Assembly (NCBI GenBank): GCA_027450185.1
Contig: DAIDKF010000024.1
Coordinates: forward strand, 1 to 35,477
Length of the DNA: 35,477 bases
DNA from: Granulicella sp.
Lineage (GTDB): Bacteria; Acidobacteriota; Terriglobia; Terriglobales; Acidobacteriaceae
Direction: 5' to 3'
The translations under genes were made by a program, and so were the position numbers. Each line of letters starts with the position of its first letter. Positions within the stretch are counted from its first letter, which is position 1. The notes beneath the pieces were generated by a model, which did no database searches, was not told the DNA's origin, and saw nothing but the letters and a program-made list of their open reading frames with translations. This document shows positions 16,851 to 25,179 of this stretch, one piece after another.

Positions 16851-19673
16851 TTGATCTACAAACGCCCTGCCCTGCTGTTTCTCTTCGCGGCCTCGCTCGT
16901 CTCTGCCCTCGCCCAGGCGCAGTCCGGCAACGGAATCCACAACCCCGCCACCGGCGGCACCGGCCCCGCGATGCTGGCTACCGACGCTGTCACCGCCGAC
17001 CCATCCGTAAAGACCGTTACCAACATTCAGGGCAAGGTGGTTGACTCCACCGGGGCCATCATTCCTCAAGCGGCCATCTCTCTAACCGATCTCGCCACCA
17101 ACACCGTGGTGCACACCACCTCCGACTCAGCCGGCGATTTTGCCTTCCACAACGTCCTTGCCGGGCCAAAGGTCATCAGCGTCGAAAAGTCCGGTTTCGA
17201 GTCCTTCACCCTGCGCTTCTCCCCGGCGACGCAGCACACCATCACCGCTGCGCTCCAGGTCGCCAAGCTGACCGACAGCGTCATCGTCCGCGGAACCGTT
17301 GATCCCGAGGCCACCCCCGTGCCCACCCGCGAGGACGTCATGATGATGCCCGAAACCGTCCGTGTGCTCGACCGCAAGCAGTTGGACGCGGCCGGCCCCG
17401 TCGCCGGCGGCGCACAGATGTTGCAGGCCACCCCGGGCGCCAACGTCGTCGGCTACGGCAATACAGGCGGCCAGAAGTACACCGTCCTCCTCAACGGCAT
17501 CCAGCAGGGCTGGGCTGGCGAGGCAACGAGTTTCACCGCCCCCGGCTCTCTCGGCATCACCTATGACGGCATCCCCGTTGCCGACCCCGCCACCGGCCTC
17601 TGGCAATCCGCCACCATGCCGCAGAACCTCGTCATCCAGGACGTCCAGACCACCTACGGCCCCGGCCAGGCTGCCGATCGCTGGTACACCGACGAAGGCG
17701 GCCGCGTTGAGTTCACGCCCATCCAGCCCACCGTCGACCCCCACCTCAGCGCCGCCGTCACCGACGGTCCCTACGGGCAGCAGAACTTCGCCTTCGTCGG
17801 CAACACCGGCTCCTTCAAAGACTGGGCCACCGTACTCGGCGGCGGCGTCGGTCGCGGTGACGACTTCCGCCGCGCTCCGGACGGCTTCGGCAACCCATCC
17901 AAAAACGGATCCGTCTACGGCAAGACCGTCAAGACCTTCTCAGCCGGTAGCCTTGCCTTCGGCGTCCTGTACGCCAAGGGCGGCGGCTATCGTCCCACCG
18001 TCATTCCCCTCACCGACCAGCAGCTCATCGAACCCACCAGCGGCATCAGTTTCAGCCAGGCCACCAGCGGCTTCTACAGCGCTCTTCCCTACGCCGACTA
18101 CAACAAGTACGACACCAACGAAATGTTCATGACCTACGCTCGTGAGCGCATGCATCTGAGCCACACCTCCACGCTCGAAAACTCCACCTGGTACACCCAC
18201 ATTCGCCGCTTCCATCGCCGCAACCAGGATGCTCTTGCCCAGGGCGCGCAGGTCGACGAGTGGAACAACCCTCACAGCAACATGTTTGGCGACCACCTCA
18301 ACTTCACCCAGGTCCTCCCTTACAACACCGTTCAGTTCGGCGGCTACCTCATTCACGAGGTCTATAACTCCCACAACCTCTTCTACAATCCCGCCGATGG
18401 TGGTGATGGCGCCAAGCAGATCGTCGGCGCAGGGTCCAAGTTCCGTTCCGGCTACTTCCAGCAGGACAACGTAACCTTCTTCGCCCAGGACGACATCCAC
18501 CCCATCCCCCAGGTCCACATCATCCCCAGCGTCCGCGTCGATGGCTTCTCCACCGATTACAACGACGAGGCGGCCCGCGACTTCACCTTCGCCTCCACCA
18601 CCTACTTCTCCCAGGCCGCTAACGGCACCATCACACCCACCACCACTCCTGTCTATCAGACCCACTGCTCCCTCAACCCGCAGACCGGCAGCAGCGCCTC
18701 CGACCCCTACTACAACCTCTGGGGCAACCCAGTTCCTACCTCCGACGGCAGCAATACCAAGGATCAGGGCTCACTCTGCGGTGCCCACGAAAGCCGCTCT
18801 GCCGTTGAACCCGGCGTCGACGCCTCCGTCACGCCCTACGAATGGCTTACCCTCTACGGCGGCTATGAGACCATCTACCGTTCTCCCGCTCTCGGCGGCG
18901 GCGGCGGAATGTTCCAGGCCGTAAATCCCAACTACTACATCCTCGCCAAGGGCGCCTACGCCCAATTCGGCGGCAAGGTCCACTTCACCCATGCGCCCAT
19001 GCTTCGCAACTTCATCGCCGGAGTAAACTACTTCCACAACGACTACACCAACCAGGAAATTGACGTGGAAACGGCCCTTGGCGTTGTTGAAACCAGTGGC
19101 GGCAACTCCACCTACCACGGCGTCGATGCCTTCTTTGACGCCGACCCCCGCAGCAATATCCACTTCTTCTTCAACTTCGCACAAGAAACAGCCCAATTTA
19201 CAACCTACGTCACTGGCGGTCCGATCGACGCCTGCGGCACCCCTGCCAGCCCCGCCGCCGGTTGCACGTTCTACAACAACCTCCCCGTCTCCTACGTCCC
19301 CAATGTGACCGTCAATGCTGGTATCTATTACGGCATTCTGTACCACGGCCGCACCATCGTAGAGCCTCGCTTCTGGCTGGGTACCACCGGCACGCAGCAC
19401 CTCTGGTCGAACAACTCCGGTGCACCCACCACGCAGACCATGCCCTCTTACACAACCGTCAACCTTGCCTTCAATGCTCCCATCACCTTCGCCAGACAGT
19501 CCTTCAACCTCAGGGTCGACATGATGAATCTCGCGAACAAGGAGTACAACGAGTACGAGTACATCTCCAGCGGCGGCTACTTCTCCTCCCTCAACCCCAA
19601 CGCCAGCGGCTACATCAACGCCTACCCTGGGGCTCCACGCACCATCTACGGCACCATCACCTATCAGTTCTGA
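16851..19673 (+). CDS. Oar-like TonB-dependent receptor with carboxypeptidase-regulatory domain
   Basis: The protein is 940 residues if it starts at the TTG at 16851, which has GGAGG at 16842-16846 and gives a clean signal peptide (basic start, then LLFLFAASLVSALAQAQ). Next comes a carboxypeptidase-regulatory beta-sandwich (GKVVDSTGAIIPQAAISLTD to PAGK-type VISVEKSGFESF), then a plug domain (DVMMMPETVRVLDRKQL, LQATPGANVVGYG) and a long beta-barrel ending YGTITYQF with the terminal Phe of outer-membrane barrels. Such proteins are abundant in Acidobacteria and move large substrates through the outer membrane with TonB energy; the substrate is unknown. The frame is open 726 bases further upstream, but that part overlaps other genes on the opposite strand and lacks protein-like sequence. 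It is a single-gene unit with its own terminator. Confidence 0.9.
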   Translation: MIYKRPALLFLFAASLVSALAQAQSGNGIHNPATGGTGPAMLATDAVTADPSVKTVTNIQGKVVDSTGAIIPQAAISLTDLATNTVVHTTSDSAGDFAFHNVLAGPKVISVEKSGFESFTLRFSPATQHTITAALQVAKLTDSVIVRGTVDPEATPVPTREDVMMMPETVRVLDRKQLDAAGPVAGGAQMLQATPGANVVGYGNTGGQKYTVLLNGIQQGWAGEATSFTAPGSLGITYDGIPVADPATGLWQSATMPQNLVIQDVQTTYGPGQAADRWYTDEGGRVEFTPIQPTVDPHLSAAVTDGPYGQQNFAFVGNTGSFKDWATVLGGGVGRGDDFRRAPDGFGNPSKNGSVYGKTVKTFSAGSLAFGVLYAKGGGYRPTVIPLTDQQLIEPTSGISFSQATSGFYSALPYADYNKYDTNEMFMTYARERMHLSHTSTLENSTWYTHIRRFHRRNQDALAQGAQVDEWNNPHSNMFGDHLNFTQVLPYNTVQFGGYLIHEVYNSHNLFYNPADGGDGAKQIVGAGSKFRSGYFQQDNVTFFAQDDIHPIPQVHIIPSVRVDGFSTDYNDEAARDFTFASTTYFSQAANGTITPTTTPVYQTHCSLNPQTGSSASDPYYNLWGNPVPTSDGSNTKDQGSLCGAHESRSAVEPGVDASVTPYEWLTLYGGYETIYRSPALGGGGGMFQAVNPNYYILAKGAYAQFGGKVHFTHAPMLRNFIAGVNYFHNDYTNQEIDVETALGVVETSGGNSTYHGVDAFFDADPRSNIHFFFNFAQETAQFTTYVTGGPIDACGTPASPAAGCTFYNNLPVSYVPNVTVNAGIYYGILYHGRTIVEPRFWLGTTGTQHLWSNNSGAPTTQTMPSYTTVNLAFNAPITFARQSFNLRVDMMNLANKEYNEYEYISSGGYFSSLNPNASGYINAYPGAPRTIYGTITYQF

Positions 19674-19692
19674 TCCTGCGCATCTCGATCAC

Positions 19693-19727
19693 AGGGCACG
19701 GAGTTCATCTCCGTGCCCTTTCCTTTT
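19693..19727 (+). terminator. Rho-independent terminator after the receptor gene
   Basis: AGGGCACGGAG and CTCCGTGCCCT form a perfect 11-base-pair stem around TTCAT (19693-19719), followed by TTCCTTTT. It starts 19 bases after the stop codon. Confidence 0.93.
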
Positions 19728-20249
19728 GCACCCCCACATCTTCCACGCTCCAACACCATCCTCCAACCCTCTCGGGCACCGCCGTTCCCGCCACGCCCCT
19801 GTCAACCCCCTCCACCCTCGCAAAACCCACCAAACCCGCATGAACACTGGCGATTTATTTTTTCAAAACCTGGCATACTTACCCCTGCCAACTCACTACA
19901 ATTGAAGTAGCGATCAAAATCAGGCGAGCCACCTGAACCTCACCCTACATCTTGTGGCATCTAACCCTTTTCTCTGCAATCATTTGCCTATAACCGACTT
20001 GAATAGAATAATTTACGAAACACAAGAAGCTTAACTAGTTTATTTTGTGCGGCTTGCATAATTTCGAGGGGAGGGGGGGGTGGGGGGGGTACAGACCGGC
20101 GACATGGGTGACATCCTGAACCGGCCACCTATCCGCAGGCGAGCGCAGCGCAAGCCCCTTCGCCCGAGCCCACGGAACTATCCATTTCTGTCGAGCGTAT
20201 CCTCTTGTCGTATCGCAGGCACCTCTTTCGCTGCGTCCTCGGAGGATTC
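19728..20249. other. 522-base intergenic region, AT-rich in the middle
   Basis: No coding frame, RNA gene or mobile element is convincing here. Bases 19840-20066 are clearly richer in A and T than the flanking genes and include short runs such as TTTATTTTTTC and TTTATTTTG. The stretch ends in a G-run at 20068-20089. The rest leads into the lipoprotein gene, with GGAGG at 20241-20245. Confidence 0.7.
20068..20089 (+). repeat. G-run: G4-A-G8-T-G8
   Basis: Twenty of 22 bases are G, broken only by one A and one T. The tract sits at the boundary of the AT-rich gap and the promoter side of the lipoprotein gene. It has enough G-triplets to fold as a G-quadruplex. Such runs also vary in length by slippage and are prone to sequencing error. 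Confidence 0.9.
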
Positions 20250-20909
20250 ATGTCCCGCACCCTTCGTATTCTCATGACCCTCGCCCTCACCGGTCCTCTC
20301 GCCTGCCTCCTGCTCACCGGCTGCCACGTCACCGAAAGCGGTCATGGTGACCGGCAGAACGTCGATATTGGTACGCCCTTCGGCTCCATGAAGGTCCACA
20401 CCAATAACACCGCAGACACCTCCGCCATCGGCCTCGCACCCTATCCCGGCGCGGTCCCCGTTGCCGACAGCGATAACAACGACGGCAACTCCGCCATCGT
20501 CAACATGAACTTCGGCAGCTTTCATCTTGGCGTCCGCGCCGCCACCTTCCAGACCCCCGACTCTGCGGACAAGGTCCTCGCCTTCTACCGCAAAGATCTC
20601 ACCGCCCGCTACGGCGACGCCATCCAGTGCCAAGGCCACAGCACCATCGGCACCCCCACACGCACCTCCCAGGGCCTCACCTGCAACGACAGCGATAGCT
20701 CCTACTCCACCTCCGAAGAGGTTCACAAAGGTTCCATCACTCTCAAGAAGACCCTCTCTACGGACGACAACCTCGAACTCCGCGCCGGCTCCCCGCTCCA
20801 CCAGCACATCGTTGGCGTGGAAGCCCACGACGGCGGCACCAGGATCGGCCTCGTCGCCATCGACCTCCCTTCCCACCTCTCCGGCCACGACAACAAGGAC
20901 ACCGAGTAA
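20250..20909 (+). CDS. Predicted lipoprotein of unknown function
   Basis: The 219-residue protein starts with a lipoprotein signal: basic MSRTLR, a hydrophobic core, and the lipobox LLTGC with Cys 25 as lipid attachment site. The mature part has GLAPYPGAVPV, then a domain with DSADKVLAFYRKDL and a C-terminal region ending in a polar tail. The element 'YPGA...' followed by a segment resembling '(S/T)..dkV..fY...L' is common in soil-bacterial proteins of unknown role. No enzymatic motif is seen. The ATG is fixed by GGAGG at 20241-20245. It is followed by an inverted-repeat stretch and then by a membrane zinc-ribbon protein on the same strand. Confidence 0.75.
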   Translation: MSRTLRILMTLALTGPLACLLLTGCHVTESGHGDRQNVDIGTPFGSMKVHTNNTADTSAIGLAPYPGAVPVADSDNNDGNSAIVNMNFGSFHLGVRAATFQTPDSADKVLAFYRKDLTARYGDAIQCQGHSTIGTPTRTSQGLTCNDSDSSYSTSEEVHKGSITLKKTLSTDDNLELRAGSPLHQHIVGVEAHDGGTRIGLVAIDLPSHLSGHDNKDTE

Positions 20910-20912
20910 AGA

Positions 20913-20963
20913 GGAGTAGAGGACAAGGAGTAAGGAGCACCCAGCCTTCTCTACTCCTTACTC
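20913..20963. repeat. Inverted repeats after the lipoprotein gene
   Basis: GAGTAAGGAG (20928-20937) is exactly complementary to CTCCTTACTC (20954-20963), and GGAGTAGAG (20913-20921) to CTCTACTCC (20949-20957), so two overlapping hairpins are possible. There is no T-run, so a terminator role is uncertain. Confidence 0.6.
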
Positions 20964-21002
20964 TCTCCCAAACCTTGCTACTCCGCCAGCACTCGACTAC
21001 CC

Positions 21003-21734
21003 TTGACAGTAGTGACTCCCCGCACCTGTCCCCGCTGCCACGCCGTCCTTCATCGTGAAGAGGAGGGTTCGCTCGTCTTCTGCTGGAACTGCGGCACGCC
21101 CCAGGTGCAGCTCTCCGAGGAACTGCGCGACCAGATCGATCAGCAGATCAGCGCCCAGCAGTCCGCAGTCAACCCGTCCACCGAGCAATTCCCGCAGCCC
21201 GCCGCGCCTGGCAACGCCATCATCTGGCGCGGTGCCATCCAGACCGCCGGCCTCGCCGGAGCCGTCACCACCGCGCTCACGTTGATCTCCTTCGCCCTTC
21301 CACCCATCTCCCTGCTCTCGTTCATGTGGTTCATCTCCGCGCCCATCGTCGTGCTTGGCGCTTACACCTCGCGATTCCGCAAGACCCGCATCACCACCGG
21401 CTTCGGTGCCCGCCTCGGCCTGCTCACCGGCCTCGCCATGCTGATCGCCACCACCACGCTCAACACCATCGCACTTGTCCTCGAGCGCTTCGTCTTCCAC
21501 TCCACCGCGGAGATCGACGCCCAGATCGCCAACGTCTTCACCCAGATGAACACCTCCATCACCGCGCAATCCGGACCTGCCACCAAAGCAGCGCTCGACA
21601 TGCTCACCATCCCCGAGTTCCGCGCCGGCATCCTGCTCACCAGCATTGCCCTCGGCCTGGCCTTCTACCTCGCCTTCTCCGCGACCGCCGGAGCCTTCGC
21701 CGGCTATCTCCGCTCCCGCACTCCCCGCGCATAG
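21003..21734 (+). CDS. Membrane protein with N-terminal zinc ribbon
   Basis: The 243-residue protein begins with a zinc ribbon (CPRC at residues 9-12 and CWNC at 27-30), then a Gln/Pro-rich linker (about 35-70) and about four membrane helices (around 80-100, 105-122, 135-155 and 205-230). Zinc-ribbon plus membrane-helix proteins are common, and their roles are mostly unknown; I do not recognise a specific family. The start is uncertain: TTG at 21003 and GTG at 21012 are both in frame just before the first cysteine pair and neither has a ribosome site. It lies 93 bases after the lipoprotein gene and 84 bases before pyrR, all on the plus strand, so the three could be cotranscribed. Confidence 0.7.
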   Translation: MTVVTPRTCPRCHAVLHREEEGSLVFCWNCGTPQVQLSEELRDQIDQQISAQQSAVNPSTEQFPQPAAPGNAIIWRGAIQTAGLAGAVTTALTLISFALPPISLLSFMWFISAPIVVLGAYTSRFRKTRITTGFGARLGLLTGLAMLIATTTLNTIALVLERFVFHSTAEIDAQIANVFTQMNTSITAQSGPATKAALDMLTIPEFRAGILLTSIALGLAFYLAFSATAGAFAGYLRSRTPRA

Positions 21735-21818
21735 CGAGAACGGGCCCGATACTCGACCACTCGGCTCCCCGCGTTCTCCACTCCGCGCACCATCCGCTGC
21801 TATCATGAAGGGCAAGCC

Positions 21819-22415
21819 ATGAGCGATCCCATCAACTCCTCCGCTTCTACCCCGTCCGCCTCCACATCACACCTCCGCGAGAAGGGCCGCCTCATGTCTG
21901 CCTCCGAGATTGAGCGCACCCTCGTCCGCCTCGCCCACGAGATCGTCGAGCGCAACAACGGCTGCTCCAACCTCGGCCTCATCGGCATCAAGCGCCGCGG
22001 CGTTCCCCTCGCCCACCGCATCGCCAAACTCATCGAGACCATCGAGAAGACCCCTGTCGTCACCGGCGTCCTCGACATCAGCTTCTACCGCGACGACCTC
22101 TCCACCGCCAGCCCCCGCCCCATCGTCGAAAAGGGCGACATCGGCTTCGACGTCAATGGCCGCGACATTATCCTGATGGACGACGTGCTGTTCACCGGAC
22201 GCACCATCCGCGCCGCTCTCGACGCCCTCTTCGACCAGGGCCGCCCCAAGAGCGTACAGTTGCTGGTCCTCATCGACCGCGGCCACCGCGAACTGCCCAT
22301 CGAAGCCCGTTTCATCGGCCGCACCATTCCCACCTCGCGCCGCGAGATCATCGAGGTCAAGCTCCGCGAAGTCGACAACGACGAACAGGTTCTTCTCGTC
22401 GAACTCGCCGACTGA
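21819..22415 (+). CDS. pyrR: PyrR, pyrimidine regulator / uracil phosphoribosyltransferase
   Basis: The 198-residue protein is a type I phosphoribosyltransferase: LIGIKRRGVPLAHRIA forms the early loop and IILMDDVLFTGRTIRAAL (residues 117-134) is the PRPP-binding loop. SFYRDDL and the later LVLIDRGHRELPI and RTIPTSRREII are typical of PyrR rather than of plain uracil phosphoribosyltransferases. PyrR converts uracil and PRPP to UMP and, in some bacteria, binds pyr mRNA to control attenuation. The residues before MSASEIERTL (1-25) are a Ser/Thr-rich extension. In many genomes pyrR precedes pyrB and pyrC; here the next gene lies on the other strand, so PyrR is cut off from a pyr operon. The ribosome site (AAGGG) is modest. 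Confidence 0.92.
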   Translation: MSDPINSSASTPSASTSHLREKGRLMSASEIERTLVRLAHEIVERNNGCSNLGLIGIKRRGVPLAHRIAKLIETIEKTPVVTGVLDISFYRDDLSTASPRPIVEKGDIGFDVNGRDIILMDDVLFTGRTIRAALDALFDQGRPKSVQLLVLIDRGHRELPIEARFIGRTIPTSRREIIEVKLREVDNDEQVLLVELAD

Positions 22416-22469
22416 TTCGTCACGACCGCAAGCTCTGGATGTACCGTCCCAATCGTCACGCAGTTTGCA

Positions 22470-22868
22470 TCAATGTGCCGAGAACGACCGCACCAGCACC
22501 ACCATATTCCAGATGTCCGCAGGCTTCGCGCGGCCTGTCTCGCCCGGCATCTGCCCTTGGCCGTTGGTGATGATGTAATACAACTCACCGTCCGTCCTGT
22601 TCTTCAGCGACTCTGGATTGGTCCAGTCCTTCAGGTTGAGCTTCAGGTCCGCGACCATATCGCCCTTCCCGTTGCCCGTAGCTCCGTGGCACATCGCGCA
22701 GTCGTACCCATAGATTTTCTTCGCCTGCGCCATTCCTTCCGGAGTCGGTTTCACCGGGTTCAGCATATGTACCGCCTCAGCCGGAATGGCCGCTGGTGGT
22801 GCGGCCGGTTGCTGCTGCGCCGGGGCCAGCAGCATAAGCAGGGGAAGCAGAAACCAGGACGTCAACAT
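22470..22868 (-). CDS. Secreted monohaem cytochrome c
   Basis: The 132-residue protein has a signal peptide (MLTSWFLLPLLMLLAPAQ) and one haem site CAMCH (residues 57-61), followed by GATGNGKGDM, LKDWTNPESLKNRTDGELYYIITNG and GQGQMPGE, where Met 107 is the likely distal haem ligand. This is the class I cytochrome c layout of small soluble carriers in the periplasm. The partner oxidase or dehydrogenase is not in the window. I chose the ATG at 22868 because AGGAGG lies five bases upstream; a longer frame from 22895 adds nine residues ahead of the signal peptide. It converges on pyrR, with 54 bases between the stops. Confidence 0.88.
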   Translation of the reverse strand: MLTSWFLLPLLMLLAPAQQQPAAPPAAIPAEAVHMLNPVKPTPEGMAQAKKIYGYDCAMCHGATGNGKGDMVADLKLNLKDWTNPESLKNRTDGELYYIITNGQGQMPGETGRAKPADIWNMVVLVRSFSAH

Positions 22869-23019
22869 ACGATCCTCCTCTCGAGTCGCATCCAACCAGC
22901 CTCGCTGTCAAAACGGATCGCTAACTCGACCGCACCCAGCCTCCCACCGCCGCAGCCCCTTGGCTGTGACCACCGTCACCCCCTGTGCCCACGCGCCTGT
23001 TTCGCTATCCTCTGCAACT

Positions 23020-23790
23020 CTATCCCTGTTTCGTCCTCGAGGCGGCTCGAGCGATCAACACCGCCGTATACGCCGCTCCAAATCCGTTGTCGATATTCAC
23101 CACGGTCACATTCGGGCTGCACGAGTTGAGCATCCCCAACAACGCTGTCGTTCCGCCAAACGACCCCCCATAACCAACCGAAGTTGGAACGGCGATCACC
23201 GGAACCCCCACCAGACCACCGACGACCGAAGGCAGCGCACCCTCCATCCCAGCGCACACAATCACCACATCCGCCGTCAGTAGATCACCTCGCACTGCCA
23301 GCAGACGATGCAATCCAGCGACGCCGACATCGTACATGCGCGTAACCCTCGCGCCAAACGTCTCCGCCGTAACGGCCGCTTCCTCCGCCGCAGGCAGATC
23401 GCTCGTCCCCGCGCACACGACCGCAATATGGCCGCCGTTCCGCTGCAGACCCACCGTCTGCCGAAGGCTGACGGTCCGCGCCACGGTGTTATGAACGGCT
23501 TCCGGGTGTGCTCTCACCAGCACCTCCGCTGTCGCTGCGTTGATGCGCGTTGCCAGCACATCCACCCCATCTGCCAGCAGGCTGGCAAAGATCGCGGATG
23601 TCTGCTCCGGCGTCTTGTCCGCAGCGTAGATCACCTCCGGCAGCCCGCTTCTGAGGCTGCGATGATGGTCGACGCGTGTATGTCCAAGATCCTCAAACGG
23701 CAGCGTCGCAAGACGTTCAGCCGCAGTCTCTGGCGAGAGCTTGCCGCGTTCCACTTCCGAGAGAATTTTCAGCAGAGCCGACGGAGTCAT
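23020..23790 (-). CDS. larB: LarB, nickel-pincer cofactor biosynthesis (carboxylase/hydrolase)
   Basis: The 256-residue protein matches LarB: an N-terminal helical part, DHHRSLRSGLPEVIYAADKT, and a PurE-like C-terminal domain with CAGTSDLPAAEEAAVTAE, YDVGVAGLHRLL, CAGMEGALPSVVGGL, AVPTSVGYG and LNSCSPNVTVVNIDNGFGAA. LarB carboxylates the pyridinium ring of nicotinic acid adenine dinucleotide and hydrolyses the product to pyridinium-3,5-dicarboxylate mononucleotide, the first step of nickel-pincer nucleotide synthesis. Cys 224 lies where the family has the cysteine that attacks the ring. Its ATG overlaps the larC stop as ATGA (23790-23787), so the two are translationally coupled. Confidence 0.95.
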   Translation of the reverse strand: MTPSALLKILSEVERGKLSPETAAERLATLPFEDLGHTRVDHHRSLRSGLPEVIYAADKTPEQTSAIFASLLADGVDVLATRINAATAEVLVRAHPEAVHNTVARTVSLRQTVGLQRNGGHIAVVCAGTSDLPAAEEAAVTAETFGARVTRMYDVGVAGLHRLLAVRGDLLTADVVIVCAGMEGALPSVVGGLVGVPVIAVPTSVGYGGSFGGTTALLGMLNSCSPNVTVVNIDNGFGAAYTAVLIARAASRTKQG

Positions 23791-25094
23791 AACGCGCTAC
23801 GATCCTCCCGCGCAGCCTGATAGGCCGCAATCGCAGCCTGCTGCACCTGCTTCAGCGGAACATGGAACCGCACCGCTGCAGCCCGGCAGTCTTCGAACTC
23901 CGGCGCCGCATTCATCTCCTCGTCCGCAAGCATTCCAACCTTGATCCGGATCTCACCATAGGGCGTCTGCACCGGCGTGAAATACCGCTCCAGGCACCGC
24001 CTCTGGTCCTGCCGAATCCGCACCCCAAGCGTACTCGTCTCTCGCAACATCAGCCGCTCCAACGCCGCGCTCTCTGACCGATTGCACAAAACTGTAAGCA
24101 GCGTTCCCGGCCGGCCCTTCTTCATGATCACAGGCGTCAGCATTACATCCAGCGCCCCCGCGGCAAGTGCCGACTCCGCAACCCACGCAAGAATCTGGGG
24201 CGACAAATCATCCAGCGCCGTCTCCAGCACCGTGACCGTCTCTGTCCTCTGCTCGTCTCTTTCGCCTGCTTCGCCTATGCTGATGCGCAGGGCATTCGGA
24301 AATCTCTTCGGGTTGCGCGTTCCTGCACCGTAGCCGATCCGCTCAACGCGCATCGCCGGCTGCGGTCCAAATGCAGGATTGAGCACGCGCAGCAGTGCCG
24401 CTCCTGTGGGCGTCACCAGTTCCTTCTGCACATGCGCAGAGTACGTCGGAAGACCGCGCAGCAGATCCGCCGTTGCCGGAGCAGGAACAGGAAACGTTCC
24501 ATGTGCGCATTCCACCATTCCACCTCCAACATTCAGCGGCGAGCTATACCATGCATCCACCTGCAGGTGGTGAAGTCCCGCGCTGGCTGCAACGATATCG
24601 ACGATCGCATCGACCGCCCCTACTTCATGGAAGTGGATCGCATGGATATCAACATGGTGAATCTTCGCCTCTGATGCGCCTAGCAGCTCAAACACCTGAC
24701 CAGATGTTCTCTTGACCGGCTCAGCCAACGGTGCCGCCCGTATCAGTTCCAGGATCGCACCAAGTGAACGTCCGTGCGAGTGAGCGTGTTCGTTTGTACT
24801 GGCATGATCATGGGGATCGGCATGATCATGCGTGTGCGCATGTGCCTGCGCCTGGTGAGTATGCGGATGCTCACCACGATGCTTGTCCTCGGCGAGACAA
24901 CCATCCTCCAGCACATGCACCTTGGTGCAGCTAATCCCACTCCGATCAACCTTCTCGATCTTCAGGCTCGCTCCAAGACCGAGCGCCGCCGTCGCCTCCG
25001 TCAGCACCTCGGCCGGAACTCCAGCATCAATCAAAGCGCCCAGAAACATGTCGCCGGAGATCCCGGCAAAGCATTCAAGATATGCAATCCGCAT
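23787..25094 (-). CDS. larC: LarC, nickel-inserting cyclometallase
   Basis: The 435-residue protein starts MRIAYLECFAGISGDMFLGAL, the family signature, and continues with HHVDIHAIHFHEVGAVDAIV-type elements (HFHEVGAVDAIVDI), GGGMVECAHGTFPVPAPAT and VTPTGAALLR. LarC uses CTP to insert nickel into the dithiodicarboxylate nucleotide made by LarE. Residues 72-107 form a linker with 13 histidines, probably nickel-binding. In Lactiplantibacillus plantarum the gene is split into larC1 and larC2 joined by frameshifting; here it is one unbroken frame. The true start is the ATG at 25094, preceded by GAGAG; the frame stays open upstream with no conserved sequence. larE ends 85 bases upstream; larB overlaps its stop. 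Confidence 0.95.
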   Translation of the reverse strand: MRIAYLECFAGISGDMFLGALIDAGVPAEVLTEATAALGLGASLKIEKVDRSGISCTKVHVLEDGCLAEDKHRGEHPHTHQAQAHAHTHDHADPHDHASTNEHAHSHGRSLGAILELIRAAPLAEPVKRTSGQVFELLGASEAKIHHVDIHAIHFHEVGAVDAIVDIVAASAGLHHLQVDAWYSSPLNVGGGMVECAHGTFPVPAPATADLLRGLPTYSAHVQKELVTPTGAALLRVLNPAFGPQPAMRVERIGYGAGTRNPKRFPNALRISIGEAGERDEQRTETVTVLETALDDLSPQILAWVAESALAAGALDVMLTPVIMKKGRPGTLLTVLCNRSESAALERLMLRETSTLGVRIRQDQRRCLERYFTPVQTPYGEIRIKVGMLADEEMNAAPEFEDCRAAAVRFHVPLKQVQQAAIAAYQAAREDRSAL

Positions 25095-25179
25095 GAACTC
25101 TCTTTCACCGCTTAATCGAACACTCCGTCTGACTCTAGAATAAGGCTCTCCGCCAACGCATCGCGCCCTTCGCCACCGT

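Noticed and set aside
21003-21008. TTGACA at the start of the zinc-ribbon membrane protein
   Set aside because: It equals a -35 consensus, but no matching -10 box lies 16-18 bases on, and it overlaps the probable start codons, so I did not call a promoter.
23787-25094. Frameshift site in larC as in Lactiplantibacillus plantarum
   Set aside because: I looked for a split into larC1 and larC2; the frame is continuous through all conserved segments, so none is needed.
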